DNA of 64,000 bases from Chamaecyparis obtusa (lineage: Eukaryota > Streptophyta > Pinopsida > Cupressales > Cupressaceae). This document shows, in pieces, positions 1 through 12,562 of the stretch. Position 1 is the first letter of the stretch. Every line of letters starts with the position of its first letter. The notes beneath the pieces were generated by a model, which worked only from the letters and a program-made list of their open reading frames with translations, was not told the origin of the DNA and ran no database searches. Location: the NCBI GenBank assembly GCA_027943335.1, contig BSBK01000876.1:62001-126000 (forward strand). Direction: 5' to 3'. The translations under genes and the position numbers were made by a program.

Positions 1-3000
1 ATTAATGCAAATGATAGAAATATTGAAAATGAACAAATAATAATATAGGAACAATTAGGAAATAAAGTACAAGAGCCAAAGAAAGGCTACAAAAAATAAT
101 AAAATTGCAATAAAATTGTAAGTGCAACAGATCACAAGATGAAGATGATAGAAGAAAGGAAGAATAATACAAGAAACAAGTGCTACAAGAAATAATAAGG
201 TTGGTGTTTTGTTGGTACAAATGCTAAGATGTGGGATGGGGATTTGAAAAACAACAATATAGAAGATATTTTCCATAGCAAGTCAAATTGTGATATTGCT
301 ATCAAGATTTAACTATGTAGTTTTTTATTCAAACTTATTGACCCATGTTTCATGAGTAGTGGTTCACAATAACCCACCTCTCATGAGAATGAATGGAGCA
401 CTTAGCACTCATTGCATGTTTTGTTTCATCTTTCAAGTGCCATAAAAATGATAAAAGGAAATACATAAAAAAAAAATAGAACCATTTTGCATGAATGAAG
501 CCTAGCTCACAAACCATTCATAGTAGCAGAGTAATATACGAGGGGTTTTAACTCCTAAGTCATCATTGCATGAATGAGTGGTGTAGGAGCACCTAGTTCT
601 AGGAGGACAATAGTTATGCCATGAGAAAATTTCATTAATGGGAAAGTCTATAAGATCAGTTTTATGTATTTTGGGTCATTATGAGTCACTATGTAAAGCC
701 ATGCAATCTATGTGCAATAAATTGTTAAAGTTGGTCAATTAGGTCCTCATAAGGTAATTAGGTCAAGGAGGTCAAAATGTGTTTAAAGACCCATGGAAGG
801 GTAATAATGATGTACATTGTCATTTTGAGTCCATTTCAATGTGTTAAATGTGTCCATACAAGTTGGGAGTCAGTTTTGTCAAATATGCAAAAGTTGATGA
901 AGGTTGTCAAGTGTAAAAGTTGCCATTACATTAAAAATTGTCCAAATGGGTAATTCGGTCTTAATGACAGTTGGAGCAGTTTGAGATTAAAAAAAAGGAT
1001 ATTATTAGAAGGTATGAATGGTCGAGTTTGGGCATGGAGACAAGTGGGAGGAAAGGTTGATGAGGTAACATCTTTTATACCTCTGACTGTCTCCTCAATT
1101 CTGCAGTCTTGAGGACAGTTATTGAATTTGTTTGCAAAAGAAGATTCAACTATCCATGTAGGGTTGGTAGAAGGGTCATGAAAGGAAGGTTTTTGATGTA
1201 AAACACTTGAAATGTTTTGGTTTAAGATCCTTTGAATGTAAAAATGGATTTTTATTCAATAAACCTAGTTAATTCAGTAAACAACCACATTTTTTTGTTG
1301 CTTTATGCATTTTTAACTTGGTAAATGGATTGGTTGTACCCTCTAACCAATTGGAATGTGTAGAGTAGTGAGTTAAAAAACTTCTGGAATAGATTTGAGC
1401 ATTTTATGTGAAGTATGGTGAGAGATCCATTTGATTTTCTAAAATCTATTTAAAACCTTCATTTACTGAGTCATTGGTAAGGGTTTGAGGATAACTTGAG
1501 TTTTAACCATTGAAAATTTTTTATTCTAGGATGATTTTAAAGTAGATTCAGAGGTATTTGAATTGAAATTGACTTTACATTGATTTTATTTTTATTCTAG
1601 GAGAAATGTGATGCCCTAGGAAGATATACATGCATGTTCTTATTTTTCTATGAAACTCAATACCAGTTTTGGAAAAGGGATCATAACATTTGATTTAACC
1701 ATTGGATCTTCATATAAATTGGACATAATGTTCATAACTAGGCTATCTACAAATGAAATAGAGAGATTGATCAAATAATAAGTCTAGCCAAAGTTATTAA
1801 TGACTGTTTAGGTTAGTTATTCATGACCAGAAAATAGTAAATTTCATGGTTTAAAGGATTGAACTTTGCACTTGTTGTTGTGATCAGGATTTATGATAGA
1901 AATTGCTTGTGAATAGAAAGGTACACTAATGTGTGATCAGAATTTGAGGCCTTCAGAGTGATGTAAGTAAGTTCCTCGATGTGTTTAGCATATAGAAGGA
2001 ATGTTTATGATTCAAATGACGGTTGTGATTTAGTCTATTGAGTTGATTGGTTCCTTGAAAGAATTGCATTAAGATCTTAAGGTGCATGGTTGAATGCCTT
2101 GATGAAAGATAGGTTTTGGATCCTATGATGTTTAAAGGTTCCTAATTAAGACTTGGTAATGGTTATGTGATTTGGGTAAAGAAGAAAAAATTGTTTGTTT
2201 ATGCCTCTCATATGAGAATGTGTTGATGAATATGTGGTGAACTTGGAGTTTGAAAGATAAAGAAGCTTGAAATGTGTTTGGATCATATAGATCCTAGGGA
2301 TTTGATTGTTTTTCATGATGTTCTACATCAATGAGAACCTAGAATCCATTTCCATGATTTCCATAAAAACATGCAGCTCAAGAAGACATAATCATGTTTA
2401 TTATTTTCTTTGTGAAAGTAATGTACAAACAAAACATGGCATAAATTTCATAGATCTATAGATCAATAGATTGGGTGGAAAGTAGGTTGAAGTTTGGCAT
2501 CCCAATAGGGGAAGTCAAATGGCCATATGGTAAAGGTGGGAACATTCTATTGATCCTTCAATTGTAGTTTTTATCGTTCAACTAATGAGAATGGGGAGGG
2601 CTTGTCAGTCACGGCAGTTTACTACGTAAGGGTTGCATCTTCTGGAATTGAGTGGTGAACAACCTCATATGAATTTTAACAATGGACAAGAGGATAAGAA
2701 GATTATATAGTTGTTGTTGTTAAGATTTGTAGAAGTTGGGGAAATTTAAGTCTTTTGCTCATTTGATCATGGATGGTTGTACTGGTTTGATTTTGTATTG
2801 GGCTATTATTTAATTTGCAATTGTCGGGGGTTTCCAACATTCAAATGGGAAAGACTTCAGTCTACAAATTCACCAAAAATTCTTTGAACATGTGAAAACA
2901 TGGATGAATCTCAAACATGGAATGGACAGAGATGATTAGTCAGCAGAGGGAAGCACATAATATCACAATACCATTTTCTTTACAGCAAAACCATGCAATT

Positions 3001-4795
3001 GAAGATTATGTTTGGATATTGTGTAGTTTTTTATTGTAAAGGAAGTTACTTAGCTTTGCTAGTTTCTCTTCCAGTAAACTCTGAGATAAATAACCTATTA
3101 GAAAGATTTTTTATTTTTGGTATCGTCTTTTGGGTTTTATTGGTTGTTAAGCTTTTTAATAAATAATTTATTTTTGTTGTCAAGTTTTTATTATGGTTCA
3201 AGTTTAGTAGTTCCTTGTGTTCTTTTGTTTACTACTTTTGTTAGCTATCTTATTTTTTCTGGTTTTCTTTATTGGTTGACCTTTTACTTTTTGACCTTTG
3301 ACCTATTATCATTTTTTAAACTTCCAGGCAAAAATGGCCCAAAAAGAGTTCCCAAAATTTTATGCCGAAGCCCTACATGCTTGTTCTTTAAGAATGAGGG
3401 TGATAAAAGAGAAAACAAAACAAACAAACAAAAAAACTTCAAATGCCTCATTTTTAGATATGTTAAAAGCCTTCATTATGCATATAACTTGTAAAAGAAT
3501 CTGGAATACAAAGTTATGGAAAATCACGTGGACTTACTTCTAGGAGGGAATTTTTTACTTTTATTGTGTTAAATTTTTATAACCCCAAGCTCTAGATCCA
3601 TGCTTCAGCCTTTTGTGGTGGCCAACAGGGAATTTTCATAAGGAAACATCAAGATTATGACATGAAAAGAGTGGCTACAACTATATAGAACTGTAAATCA
3701 GGAAGGATAGAAGAAAACCACTGCAAACAACAAATTCTAGAAAGAAAGAGCATGCTTTCAACATAGAAGTAATAGATAATGTAAAATCCTCATGTTGGTG
3801 TAGCATTTGAAACTAGTTTTCTTGAAAGAGATTTGGTTTTCAAAAGGAAATGGTATAGATTTCAACAAGGAGAAACAAAGAAGATTTGAAGAGATGATAT
3901 CCATTATTAGAAGGCTCAAAATGGTGAGAAAAGTATATAGATTTAGTTGCTGCTATTATAGATGTAAAACAGTAATATGGTGCCATAAAAGACAGCTACA
4001 TGATGTAAACAACGGAGAAGAGAATTTTGTGTTATTGACAACAGATTTCAAGTAATGGGGCATAGATTCAATGTTTCAAATAGAAGATCTTAAACAAAAG
4101 GCTGGAGTTCTTTACATTTACTAGTTTATCATATGCAAATAGAGGTATTCATTATTTCAAGGGTTTTAAAAGACTTGGGATGGTTGTTGTTCTGGGAGAG
4201 AGACATCCGTCATTTTATGAGCATGTGCATATTTTGATAAAGATGTTTTTGTTTTCAAAGAATCTTCCACTATCTTTTTAGTTTTGGTTATCACAGTGAT
4301 ATCAATATTTCAGAGCAGTGGTATCAAGTGATAGAAAATAATGCTATTAAATCAGCAATGAGGTAAGCCTTAAGCTACAGAGAGCATTTTGAGCAGCAAT
4401 CCATAAGAAGGGGGCATCATTTTCAATGCAAGTGCATCAAATCTAAGTGTATAAAATTAATTCCAAGGATTCAAAGAGAAACTAATGAGAAAGTCCTTCA
4501 TAATTTTTTTAAAAAGTAAATAGAGGGTTTGATGGAAGGACTGCTACAACAATGCATAGGACAAGTCAACTGTGATGTGAAGGGAGCAAGCTTTTAGTAC
4601 CCTTCAAATTGCAATGTTGTCCTTGTGGTCTTGTGTTGTTTTGGTAAGATGGAGTGAGATTCCTCAAGAAAATCTACTATTCATGAGTATTTAATGACTG
4701 TTTCCAAGCTTCTATGTTGTCCTTAAGCTCAATACTGTTGTTGTTCAAAGGTTTAGATTTTGTTGATAATGGGAATCATTATTTAAGAAAAGATG
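1..4795. other. Unannotated AT-rich DNA, no gene recognised
   Basis: I found no LTR pair, primer-binding site, conserved protein motif or RNA gene here. The longest open frame (3117-3494, + strand) is a low-complexity Phe/Leu/Tyr-rich translation of a T-rich stretch and looks like chance. A second frame (3807-4055) is Lys/Arg-rich with no motif. The last bases, 4791-4795 (AGATG), border the LTR that begins at 4796. Confidence 0.6.
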
Positions 4796-6010
4796 TGAAG
4801 AGCCTTGGCTGGCTCTTGTTTATAAACTAGCTTAATGAGTATGCGGTTGCATAATGAATTCTGGGATAGAATTTACAAACTGGAACCTTCCATATTAAAT
4901 TCCTCATGTTGTTGATGATTTCCTATAGATGTCGCAATATACAAAATGCTGATAGAACAATGCCAATGAAGAGACGTCCAAATGGAGCCAATCTCCTATG
5001 AAGGCACCACATGTGTGCTTGCTGCATACAACCAGGTTGAAGTCCGTACAGCCTACTGGAAAAGTATGGCTCCTTTAATTAAATCGTACGGTAGCCTCTA
5101 AAGAAGAAAACACTGCTACTGCAAAACAAATCACAACCTCCTGCTAACCATTTTGATAGTCCTTAGAGATAATTCCAGCCTCTAAGAAATTTGATAAATG
5201 AAGAGTTTTGAATTCTAGACTATAAACTTGCAACTTTGATGCAATTGCTACAATCTTCTCACACTTGGTATACTTTAGCACCAAGAACAATATCCAAAGA
5301 TTTAGTAGTAGTTTTCAGAATTCAATTTGCAAAATTCATCATCAATTAGTGATGATTCAAATTGCAGGAAGATGAATCAGTCCTCAAAACCCTAGCAATT
5401 TCTCACAGCCAAGAGACTTCATAAATTTTATCAAATCAACAATGAATAAGTAAAGTGCTTTTTCGAGTAGAATATATAGGCTTTTAAAAAAAACACTTTA
5501 CTTTTTTTTTACTTAAGTGGCTTCTTCAACACAACACCATTTTATAACATAAAGTTATAAAGTCATAAGTTATTAAATTAAATTAAAATAATTTAATTTA
5601 ATAATGACATTTAAAATATGAAGCCACTAAAAATGTCTGACTGAAATCAACTAACTTCTGACGCCAGAGCCTCAAACTTCAACTGCCCTACCAAAAATAA
5701 CCAACTGCCAAAAATAGACTTACTATAAATAGTACATCACTCAAACTAGAGATCCCATGAAACTCAATCCTGAAACATCTGACACCCGTGCAGACGCCCT
5801 GCTAAACCTGGCCATACCCAAAAATACCACTTACTAAAAATAGTAAGTTGACCAAACTGACCCAAATGAAAAGTAGACCGGGTAATCTGAACCTCCAGAA
5901 TGGCATCCCAACCCTAGCTCTGCCAACTGACCCCCCCTGATCACCTGATTAGCCTGCGAGGGTCCCCGAATCAAGCTAATCCCAATAGACTAAAAAATGG
6001 GGACATTATA
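4796..6010 (-). repeat. 3' LTR of the minus-strand element
   Basis: This 1215-bp copy is closely similar to 9275-10455. Read on the minus strand it starts TATAATGTCCCC, where the related LTR at 10460-11823 starts TGTAATGTCCCC, so the terminal TG appears mutated. It ends CTCTTCA. It contains a TATA-like box and two CGTACGG-like motifs in the part downstream of that box (5044-5053 and 5084-5096). The flanking five bases at 4791-4795 are AGATG. Confidence 0.85.
5471..5479 (-). promoter_or_regulatory. TATA-like box in LTR
   Basis: On the minus strand the sequence is CTATATATT, about 530 bases from the LTR start. The same box occurs at the same place in the two related LTRs (9948-9956 and 11283-11291). 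Conservation in all three copies supports a core promoter and marks the probable U3/R boundary. Confidence 0.5.
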
Positions 6011-6050
6011 GTCCTCCCTTCCCAAGATTGCTTGTCCTCAAGCAATCAGG
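6011..6050 (-). promoter_or_regulatory. Polypurine tract and adjoining hairpin
   Basis: Directly next to the 3' LTR the minus strand reads GGGAAGGGAGGAC, a good polypurine tract for plus-strand priming. Just upstream of it (6026-6047) is a perfect inverted repeat with 9-base arms GATTGCTTG/CAAGCAATC and a 4-base loop. The same hairpin, with 8-base arms, sits at the equivalent place in the fragment at 55591-55610. Confidence 0.65.
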
Positions 6051-6166
6051 AAAAACAAGCAACATCACAAACCACCTGGATCCCAAGGATGGTCATAAGT
6101 AATGTCCTGATCCTCACCATAATCATGTGAAGAAAATCCCAACATCAATAGTACAGACACCAACAT

Positions 6167-9100
6167 CTAAGAAACTACCCTCAACACCCAAATAATTGAC
6201 ATCACTGAAAACAACCCAGTGGAACTCAACCCAATTGAAACATCAAAATTGTCAAAACTTGAGTCCTTGTCTAACTGACACTCACACCCAACTGCACTGA
6301 GAAGAAGACAATGACCAAATGTGTCTAAATCACTGCTACCAACTCTAACCTCTGATAAATTGTCCTGGGTGTGTGGATATTGCAAGTAGTCTAACTTGCA
6401 ATTGCCAATTCCATCTGCAAAAGATGGTGTTAATCCATCCCATAATGGATGATAAGAAACTAGTGCTGATCTACACCTACGTGAGATCAAATCTTTGACC
6501 TATGGGTCAAAAGAAAAATGATGAGCATACCCCACTGTATAATGCCAATAGAAAGCTCCAATCTTTGTCAATAGCTCATCATTACCAAACTAGGAATCAT
6601 GAGATGGCTCCAATCTCTAACTCCGCATAAGTGCAGGCTGGGTAGGATCCCGAGCAACCCTCTTAGCAAACCCAACCTCAAAATCCCTATGGGGAAGCAT
6701 AATAGATAGAGTCTCTACAATCTTCCCTACCAACCTCTAGATAGCACAAGAACTATGGATAAGAGTACCCTCAGACACTCTGTATGAACCCTCTCGCACA
6801 TCTGCACTCTCAAGTAAATACTCCATGAATGACTTGGTGTAGTAGAAATGATGCATGGTAGTGTCAACTTGCTTCCCTGCAACCCACAACTAATCTCTTT
6901 AAAAATGTGGCACAGCCAACTATCCCATGCTATCAACTATATGAGATAAAGAAATAGATTCACTTCCAGCAAAAGGAAGCCAATCAACCTGGGAGCTTGA
7001 TTCCCCTGGTACACCTACCTCATCTATAACTGGTACACCCATATCCTAAATAGATGTGACTTCCACATCATCATGTCACACATCCCCAACTGTAGGAGAA
7101 AACTCACCACCAACCACCTCAATGTGTAATCGAACTGGATCTGGGGCTGGTGTGGACCGTACATACTCCAACTCCATGGTCACCTCCTCTAACTGGATCT
7201 GTGACTTCTGAAGAGCTCACTAAGTGCCCTCTAAAGCCTCAGAAGTCACTATGAGCTCCTGAGTAATCTCACTCACCTCCTCTTCTCTGTCCATCAATGC
7301 ATCGTATGTCATACTCCCCCACTCAACTAGGTGATCTCGGTCGGCTACCAACTGTAAATAGTTCTATCTCAAAATCCTGATAGCCTCCCGCAAGGAATGA
7401 ACCTCTGTCAAGGAAAGGTAACCAGCACTGTGATCATCTATCATAGGAGCACCCCAACCATTAACAACCAATAACTGATGAGTGGCATCAAAATGGTTGA
7501 GATTAGAAGTAATATCTCTCTCATTAACTCACAACTGGCTAATCACATGATGACTTTGCACAATGGGCCTCCTATGAACAACCTCAACTGTGCTATCCAC
7601 ACTATGAGAGGAAGTTGCATCCAAAAAACTCCCCTCAAGATCACCATATCTCTATGTACTTTCATCCAAGTACACATCTACAAACTGAGTATAGGCATCA
7701 GACTCATCCTCATCTAATTCCAAGGAAGCTGCTGCTAAATCCCACTCAACACCATCTCCTACTACCTCATCCTCCGCAACCACTTGACAATCCAGATCCT
7801 GGGATCCATCCTCACACAATAACAACTCAGAGTCCTCCCCCAAGGTCTGATAAATCAAACATGTCCCATTGTCGAACAAAACATCATCATGAGTCACTGA
7901 ACAAGTAACCCCCTCTCTAAAAGTGGAAGCCCTAGCTGTAACAACCTCCTACCACTCATAAGCTTCCCTATCCTCATTTGTGAGTCCCTGTAACCAAGAA
8001 TCCTAGAACCCACCACCGTCATATGACAACACTGAATCTACACCCAAAGTTAGATATAGAAAGCCAAAAACACTACAAAACTCATCATCCTCACTCTCAA
8101 CATCAGTAATATCTGTGATGCTAGTGTCCACATCATCTATCAGCATCTCCTCTACTAACTTTGGCTTCATACATGACTCAATATCATCAAGTGAATCAAC
8201 TATACTATGGCATGAACCTATGTCACCCAACTCAACTGCAGCACTCCCATCATGAGTGTCATCACAAGATAGCTCCATGCACACATCCTCAACATAGGAA
8301 AAGACCATTGTCTCCTATACTGATCCCACATTGTGACTGCTATCATGAACCTCAGAGCTGTCAGAGCTCATACACTACTTGCAGTGATCACCCAACATCT
8401 CACCAGGGGTGTCATCCCCAATGAAGCTCATAGCATCCTCAAAAGTGTCATCAGATGTGTCTATACTATCAGCTTCCACATCTCCTACTAAAATCTCCAC
8501 TGCTGACACCCGACTCTGCACACATGACTCAATGTCAGGCTATGCACCAATAATGCTGAAGCACAAGCTATCATCAACTGACCCCACTGTAATGCCCAGA
8601 TCACTAACATCACCACTGGGAGACTTCTTACATGCCTCGGTCCCATCTGAGGAAGCAACTACCTCCTGAAGTGGAGAAACACTACTATAGCTGACATAAA
8701 AATCTCCAATAATAACACCCTCCATGGAAGAGTCTGAACACTTAGTGATAACTACAATATCAGCTGGCTCTGTATAAACTATAGTGACTACTCTGGGAAC
8801 CTCAACCTAATGGTGCTCAACGCTGCTGTCAACCAATGGTATTGAAAATCCACTCATTCCTATGTAATGGATCCATCATTAGCACTGTGGATAGGATTAG
8901 TAGGTGTTGTACTAGATACAGGAACATCAGCATCAAGGACACATGTCAGAGAAAACTCCAGCCTTCTCCCCTGAAAGCTCGATGTCGGCCTTCTAAAGGT
9001 AGAGACCATATACCTTGCTACCCTGTCAATTGTCACTGGGTCTAACAAACTCTCTACCAATCTCTATTGATGCAGTCTAAGTCTCTCCATACTTTCTACT

Positions 9101-9174
9101 AAAGCATTTAATTCCTCTCTCTTTCCCATACTGTTACGGCAACTTTCAGAACTAGGCCTCCTGTATTTATCCAT
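6167..9174 (-). pseudogene. Long broken ORF of a non-autonomous element (~1000 codons)
   Basis: A reading frame starts with ATG at 9174, about 85 bases inside the primer site, and can be followed to a stop just below 6167. One frame change occurs near 8860. After it a single frame is kept for about 2.7 kb. By hand count there are 21 in-frame stops: 17 TAG, 3 TGA and 1 TAA. The N-terminal part includes a basic segment, then a long Asp/Glu/Ser-rich stretch (roughly 8700-7650). A likely coiled-coil region follows (about 7420-7180, with REEEVSEITQEL), then a less charged C-terminal part. I see no zinc knuckle, protease, RT or integrase motif and do not recognise the protein. It may be a captured host gene or a very divergent gag-like protein. 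The shorter open frames on the plus strand here are antisense shadows. Confidence 0.65.
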
Positions 9175-9259
9175 AGCTAGGGAAAGTGGAAGTGCTGATC
9201 ACTTTTTAAAAACTTCAAAATATAAATGAATCCAAACCCCACAGGATGGTAGGAAAAAT

Positions 9260-9271
9260 GCTCTGATGCCA
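9260..9271 (-). promoter_or_regulatory. Primer-binding site (initiator Met tRNA)
   Basis: The minus strand reads TGGCATCAGAGC, one mismatch from TGGTATCAGAGC, the usual plant primer site complementary to the 3' end of initiator-Met tRNA. It lies three bases inside the LTR edge at 9275. This fixes the orientation of the element. Confidence 0.85.
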
Positions 9272-9274
9272 TAG

Positions 9275-10455
9275 TGAAGAGCCTTGGTTGGCTCTTGTTT
9301 GTAAACTAGCTTAATGAGTATGCGGTTGCATAATGAATTCTGGGACAAAATTTACAAATTGGCACCTTCCATATTAAATTCCTCACATTGCTGATGATTT
9401 CCTATAGATGTCATAATATACAAAATGTTGATAGAACAATGCCAATGAAGAGATGTCCAAATGAAGCCGATCTCCTATGAAGGCACCAACCATGTGCTTG
9501 CTGCATATAGCCAGGCTGAAGTCCATACGACCTACTAGAAAAGTTACAACTCCTTTAATTAAATCATACGATAGCTTCTAAAGAAGAAAACACTGCTACT
9601 GCAAAACAAATCATAGCCTCCTGCTAACCATTTTGACAGTCCTTAGAGATAATTCCAGCCTCTAAGAAATTTGATAAATGAAGAGTCTCAAATTCCAGAC
9701 TGTAAACTCACAACTTTGATGCAATTGCTACAATCTTCTCACACTTGGTATACTTCAGCACCAAGAACAATATCCAAAGATTCAGTAGTAGTTTTTAGAA
9801 TTCAATTTGCAAAATTTATCATCAATCAGTGATGATTCTTGCAAGAAGAGGAATTAGTCCTCAAAACCCTAGCCATTTCTCATAGCCAAGAGACTTCATA
9901 AATTTTATCAAATCAACAATGAATAAGTAAAGTGCTTTTTCAAGTAGAATATATAGGCTTTTTAAAAAAAGCACTTTACTTTTTTTTTTACTTAAGTGGC
10001 TTCTTCAACACAACACTATTTTATAACATAAAGTTATAAAGTCATAAGTTATTAAATTAATTTAAAATAACTTAATTTAATAATGACATTTAAAATATGA
10101 AGCCACTGAAACTGTCTGACTGAAATCAACTAACTTCTGACACGAGAGCCTCAAACTTCAACTGCCTTGCCAGAAATAACCAACTACCAAAAATAGACAC
10201 TATAAATAGTAAGTCACTCAAATTGGAGATCCCCTGAAACTTGATCCTGAAACATCTGACACCCATGCAGACACCCTACTAAACCTGGCCATAACCAAAA
10301 ATACCACTTACTAAAAATAGTAAGTTGACCAAATTGACCCAAACGAAAAGTAGACCTAGTAATCTGAACCTCCAGAATGGCATCCCAACCCTGGCTCTGC
10401 CAACTGACCCCCTCTGATCACCTGATTAGCCTGCGAGGGTCGCTGAACCTAAATA
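9275..10455 (-). repeat. 5' LTR, truncated at its U3 end
   Basis: This copy matches 4796-6010 along its length up to the segment GATTAGCCTGCGAGGGT. The match then fails near 10450. About 55 bases of the U3 end, including the terminal TG, are missing. The missing part is not found on the far side of the next LTR, so this is a deletion or recombination junction and not a simple insertion. Confidence 0.8.
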
Positions 10456-10459
10456 ACAC

Positions 10460-11823
10460 TGTAAAGGGCCTGGCTAGCTCTCAATAACAAAACTAACTCT
10501 TTCACAATTTAATTTCACTTTCGGGAAGAGTTTTCAGAATTAACAAATTAATTTCTATAAATGTTTCCAGAATTTTTAATTAAAACAAAAATAGCAGCAA
10601 TAATGATCATTAATTCTTCCACCACAAACTACAATCATCATGATGAACAAAGTGTCATGAATCCATACAATAAAACTCTCAGATTGCAAGAAAAACAAAT
10701 AAAATTTCAAAGTGTAGAGCACCTTGAATGATGTACGACATGCTGCAGCTGAAAATGTAGCTTTGTGTTACAACCTGTAACCCCTTAATACTTGACACAA
10801 CAAATGGTATATTGTTCCTTCCTTGACATTAGCAATGGAAAAACCCTCTTTCTTGAATAACTTTTCATTGAAGGAGCCTAACGTCACACTCCCATAAATT
10901 TAACCATAGCACACTTCTGTACCAAGTACGACACTGTCAGAATTCTGTACGGCTGCTAGATAAATTCCAAATTTTGTAACAAAGCAAGATTCTTTTGTTC
11001 ACAATGCAACAACAAACAAACCTCAGCCAATAATTCTCAATTCTCAACAATGGAGATACAACAGCCTCCAAATTCAAAACCCTAACTTCACACAATTCCA
11101 AAATACATCAACACTGGATTAAGATTTTAGAATAACAGCTGCAAAATTCACCATCAACTTGTAATGGCTCAAATTGCCAGAAGAGGAATCAGTCCTCAAA
11201 ACCCTAGCAATTTCTGACAACCAAGAGACTTCATAAATTTTATCAAATCAACAATGAATAAGTAAAGTGTTTTTTCAAGTAGAATATATAGGCTTTTTAA
11301 AAAAGCACTTTACTTTTTTTTGTACTTAAGTGGCTTCTTCAACACAACCCCATTTTATAACATAAAGTTATAAAGTCATAAGTTATTAAATTAAATTAAA
11401 ATAACTTAATTTAATAATGACATTTAAAATATGAAGCCACTAAAACCGTCTGACTAAAATCAACTAACTTCGGACACCAGAGGCTCAAACTTCAACTGCC
11501 CTACTAGAAATAACCAACTGCCAAAAATAGACTTACTATAAATAGTAAGTCACTCAAACCGGAGATCCCATCAAACTCGATCCTGAAACATCTGACACCC
11601 GTGTAGACGCCCTACTAAACCTGGCCATACCCAAAAATACCACTTACTAAAAATAGTAAGTTGACTAAACTGACCTAAACGAAAAGTAGACTTGGTAATC
11701 TGAACCTCTAGAATGACATCCCAACCCTGGCTCCACCAACTGACCCCCTCTGATCACCCGATTAGCCTGCGAGGGTCATCAAACCAAGGTAATCCCAATA
11801 GACTAAAAAATGGGGACATTACA
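10460..11823 (-). repeat. Third LTR of the family, chimeric (different R/U5 half)
   Basis: The ends are complete: TGTAA at 10460 and TTACA at 11823, an inverted pair. On the minus strand its first ~690 bases (11823 down to about 11130), including the TATA box at 11283-11291, match the LTRs at 4796 and 9275. The remaining part (about 11130 down to 10460) is unrelated to theirs apart from the last ~20 bases and CGTACG-like motifs. No primer site follows it and its five-base flanks (AACAC, AAAGA) do not match. It is best read as a solo or recombined LTR of a sister subfamily with an exchanged R/U5 half. Confidence 0.75.
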
Positions 11824-12562
11824 AAAGAGGACTAACTGTTACAAATACATTGTTGCTCTTTTATTTACTTTTCTACAAACATTCTCTTTACTATTATAGA
11901 AGATCTTTGAACCATACAATTTGACAATGAAAGAGTAGCAATAGAGAAGTCTAAGAATGATATATGGAGACATCAATCACAATGGAGGATATGATAGTGG
12001 AGATCCCATCAAAGCAGCACTGGTGCATGAAAGTTATAGGAGTAGTCCATTGTCAAAGAAATCTCTGGTGGCATTGAGCTAGATAGTTTGTATGTTGCTT
12101 TTCATGCCATATTAGAGACTTTTCTCAATATGGTTTGAGATCCAACAAGATTAGAAATAGCTATAGATGGTGTGCCAAGATCAATTGATGCCCAGATTTT
12201 GGGCCACATATTGAACTAGATTTTTCACTACTCATGCCTTAGAAATAACTACCATAGAAATCTTCCCAAATTGAAGGTAGTAACAGCCACAGTAGAAAGT
12301 ATTGGCTATTGCTAAAAAATAACAACTTGCCACTGAATGATTGAATAAAAGAAAGAAACCCTACCAACTAAATCACAAACCCCAAATAGAGAAGCCAAGA
12401 AGGTACAACCCTTCTTTAATGCATGAAGAGTAGGAATCATTGCTGATAATAAAGAAAAATAATTACTCAAATAGAAGTAGGTAAGGGGTCTTGGAGCCCT
12501 TAATGAAATCCTTCTAGAAAAGGTGTTTGTGGGTGCCATCAACAATGGTGTCTTGATGTCCC
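11824..12562. other. Flanking DNA, no gene recognised
   Basis: No complete open frame or repeat match is evident. A plus-strand stretch around 12080-12310 reads with few stops and looks vaguely coding, but it has no motif I can name. The segment ends in GTCCC (12558-12562), the left copy of the target duplication of the large element that starts at 12563. Confidence 0.4.
12558..12562 (+). repeat. Left target-site duplication (GTCCC)
   Basis: It pairs with ATCCC at 22677-22681 on the other side of the large element. Four of five bases agree, and the single difference is G to A. Confidence 0.7.

Larger units (their letters stand above)
4796..10455 (-). mobile_element. Non-autonomous LTR retrotransposon, minus strand
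   Basis: Two direct repeats (4796-6010 and 9275-~10455) flank an internal region of about 3.26 kb. A reverse-oriented initiator-Met primer site lies beside the higher copy, and a polypurine stretch beside the lower copy. The element therefore reads right to left: 5' LTR, primer site, one long broken reading frame, polypurine tract, 3' LTR. I find no reverse transcriptase, RNase H or integrase motif. The LTR termini (TGTAATGTCCCC-type start) match those of the gypsy element at 24284, so a Ty3/gypsy-dependent origin is inferred. No target duplication can be shown because the outer end of the 5' LTR is lost at the junction near 10455. Confidence 0.8.

Noticed and set aside
3117..3494. 125-codon open frame with apparent membrane segments
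   Set aside because: It translates a T-rich stretch into Phe/Leu/Tyr-rich sequence, opens at a TTG rather than ATG, and has no motif or neighbouring gene signal.
7478..9045. Several plus-strand frames of 69-97 codons
   Set aside because: They lie antisense to the long minus-strand broken frame and have Pro/His/Thr-rich content expected from its complement.
10460..11823. Simple solo-LTR insertion into the neighbouring LTR
   Set aside because: The flanking five bases do not match, and the displaced end of the 9275 LTR is absent on the far side.
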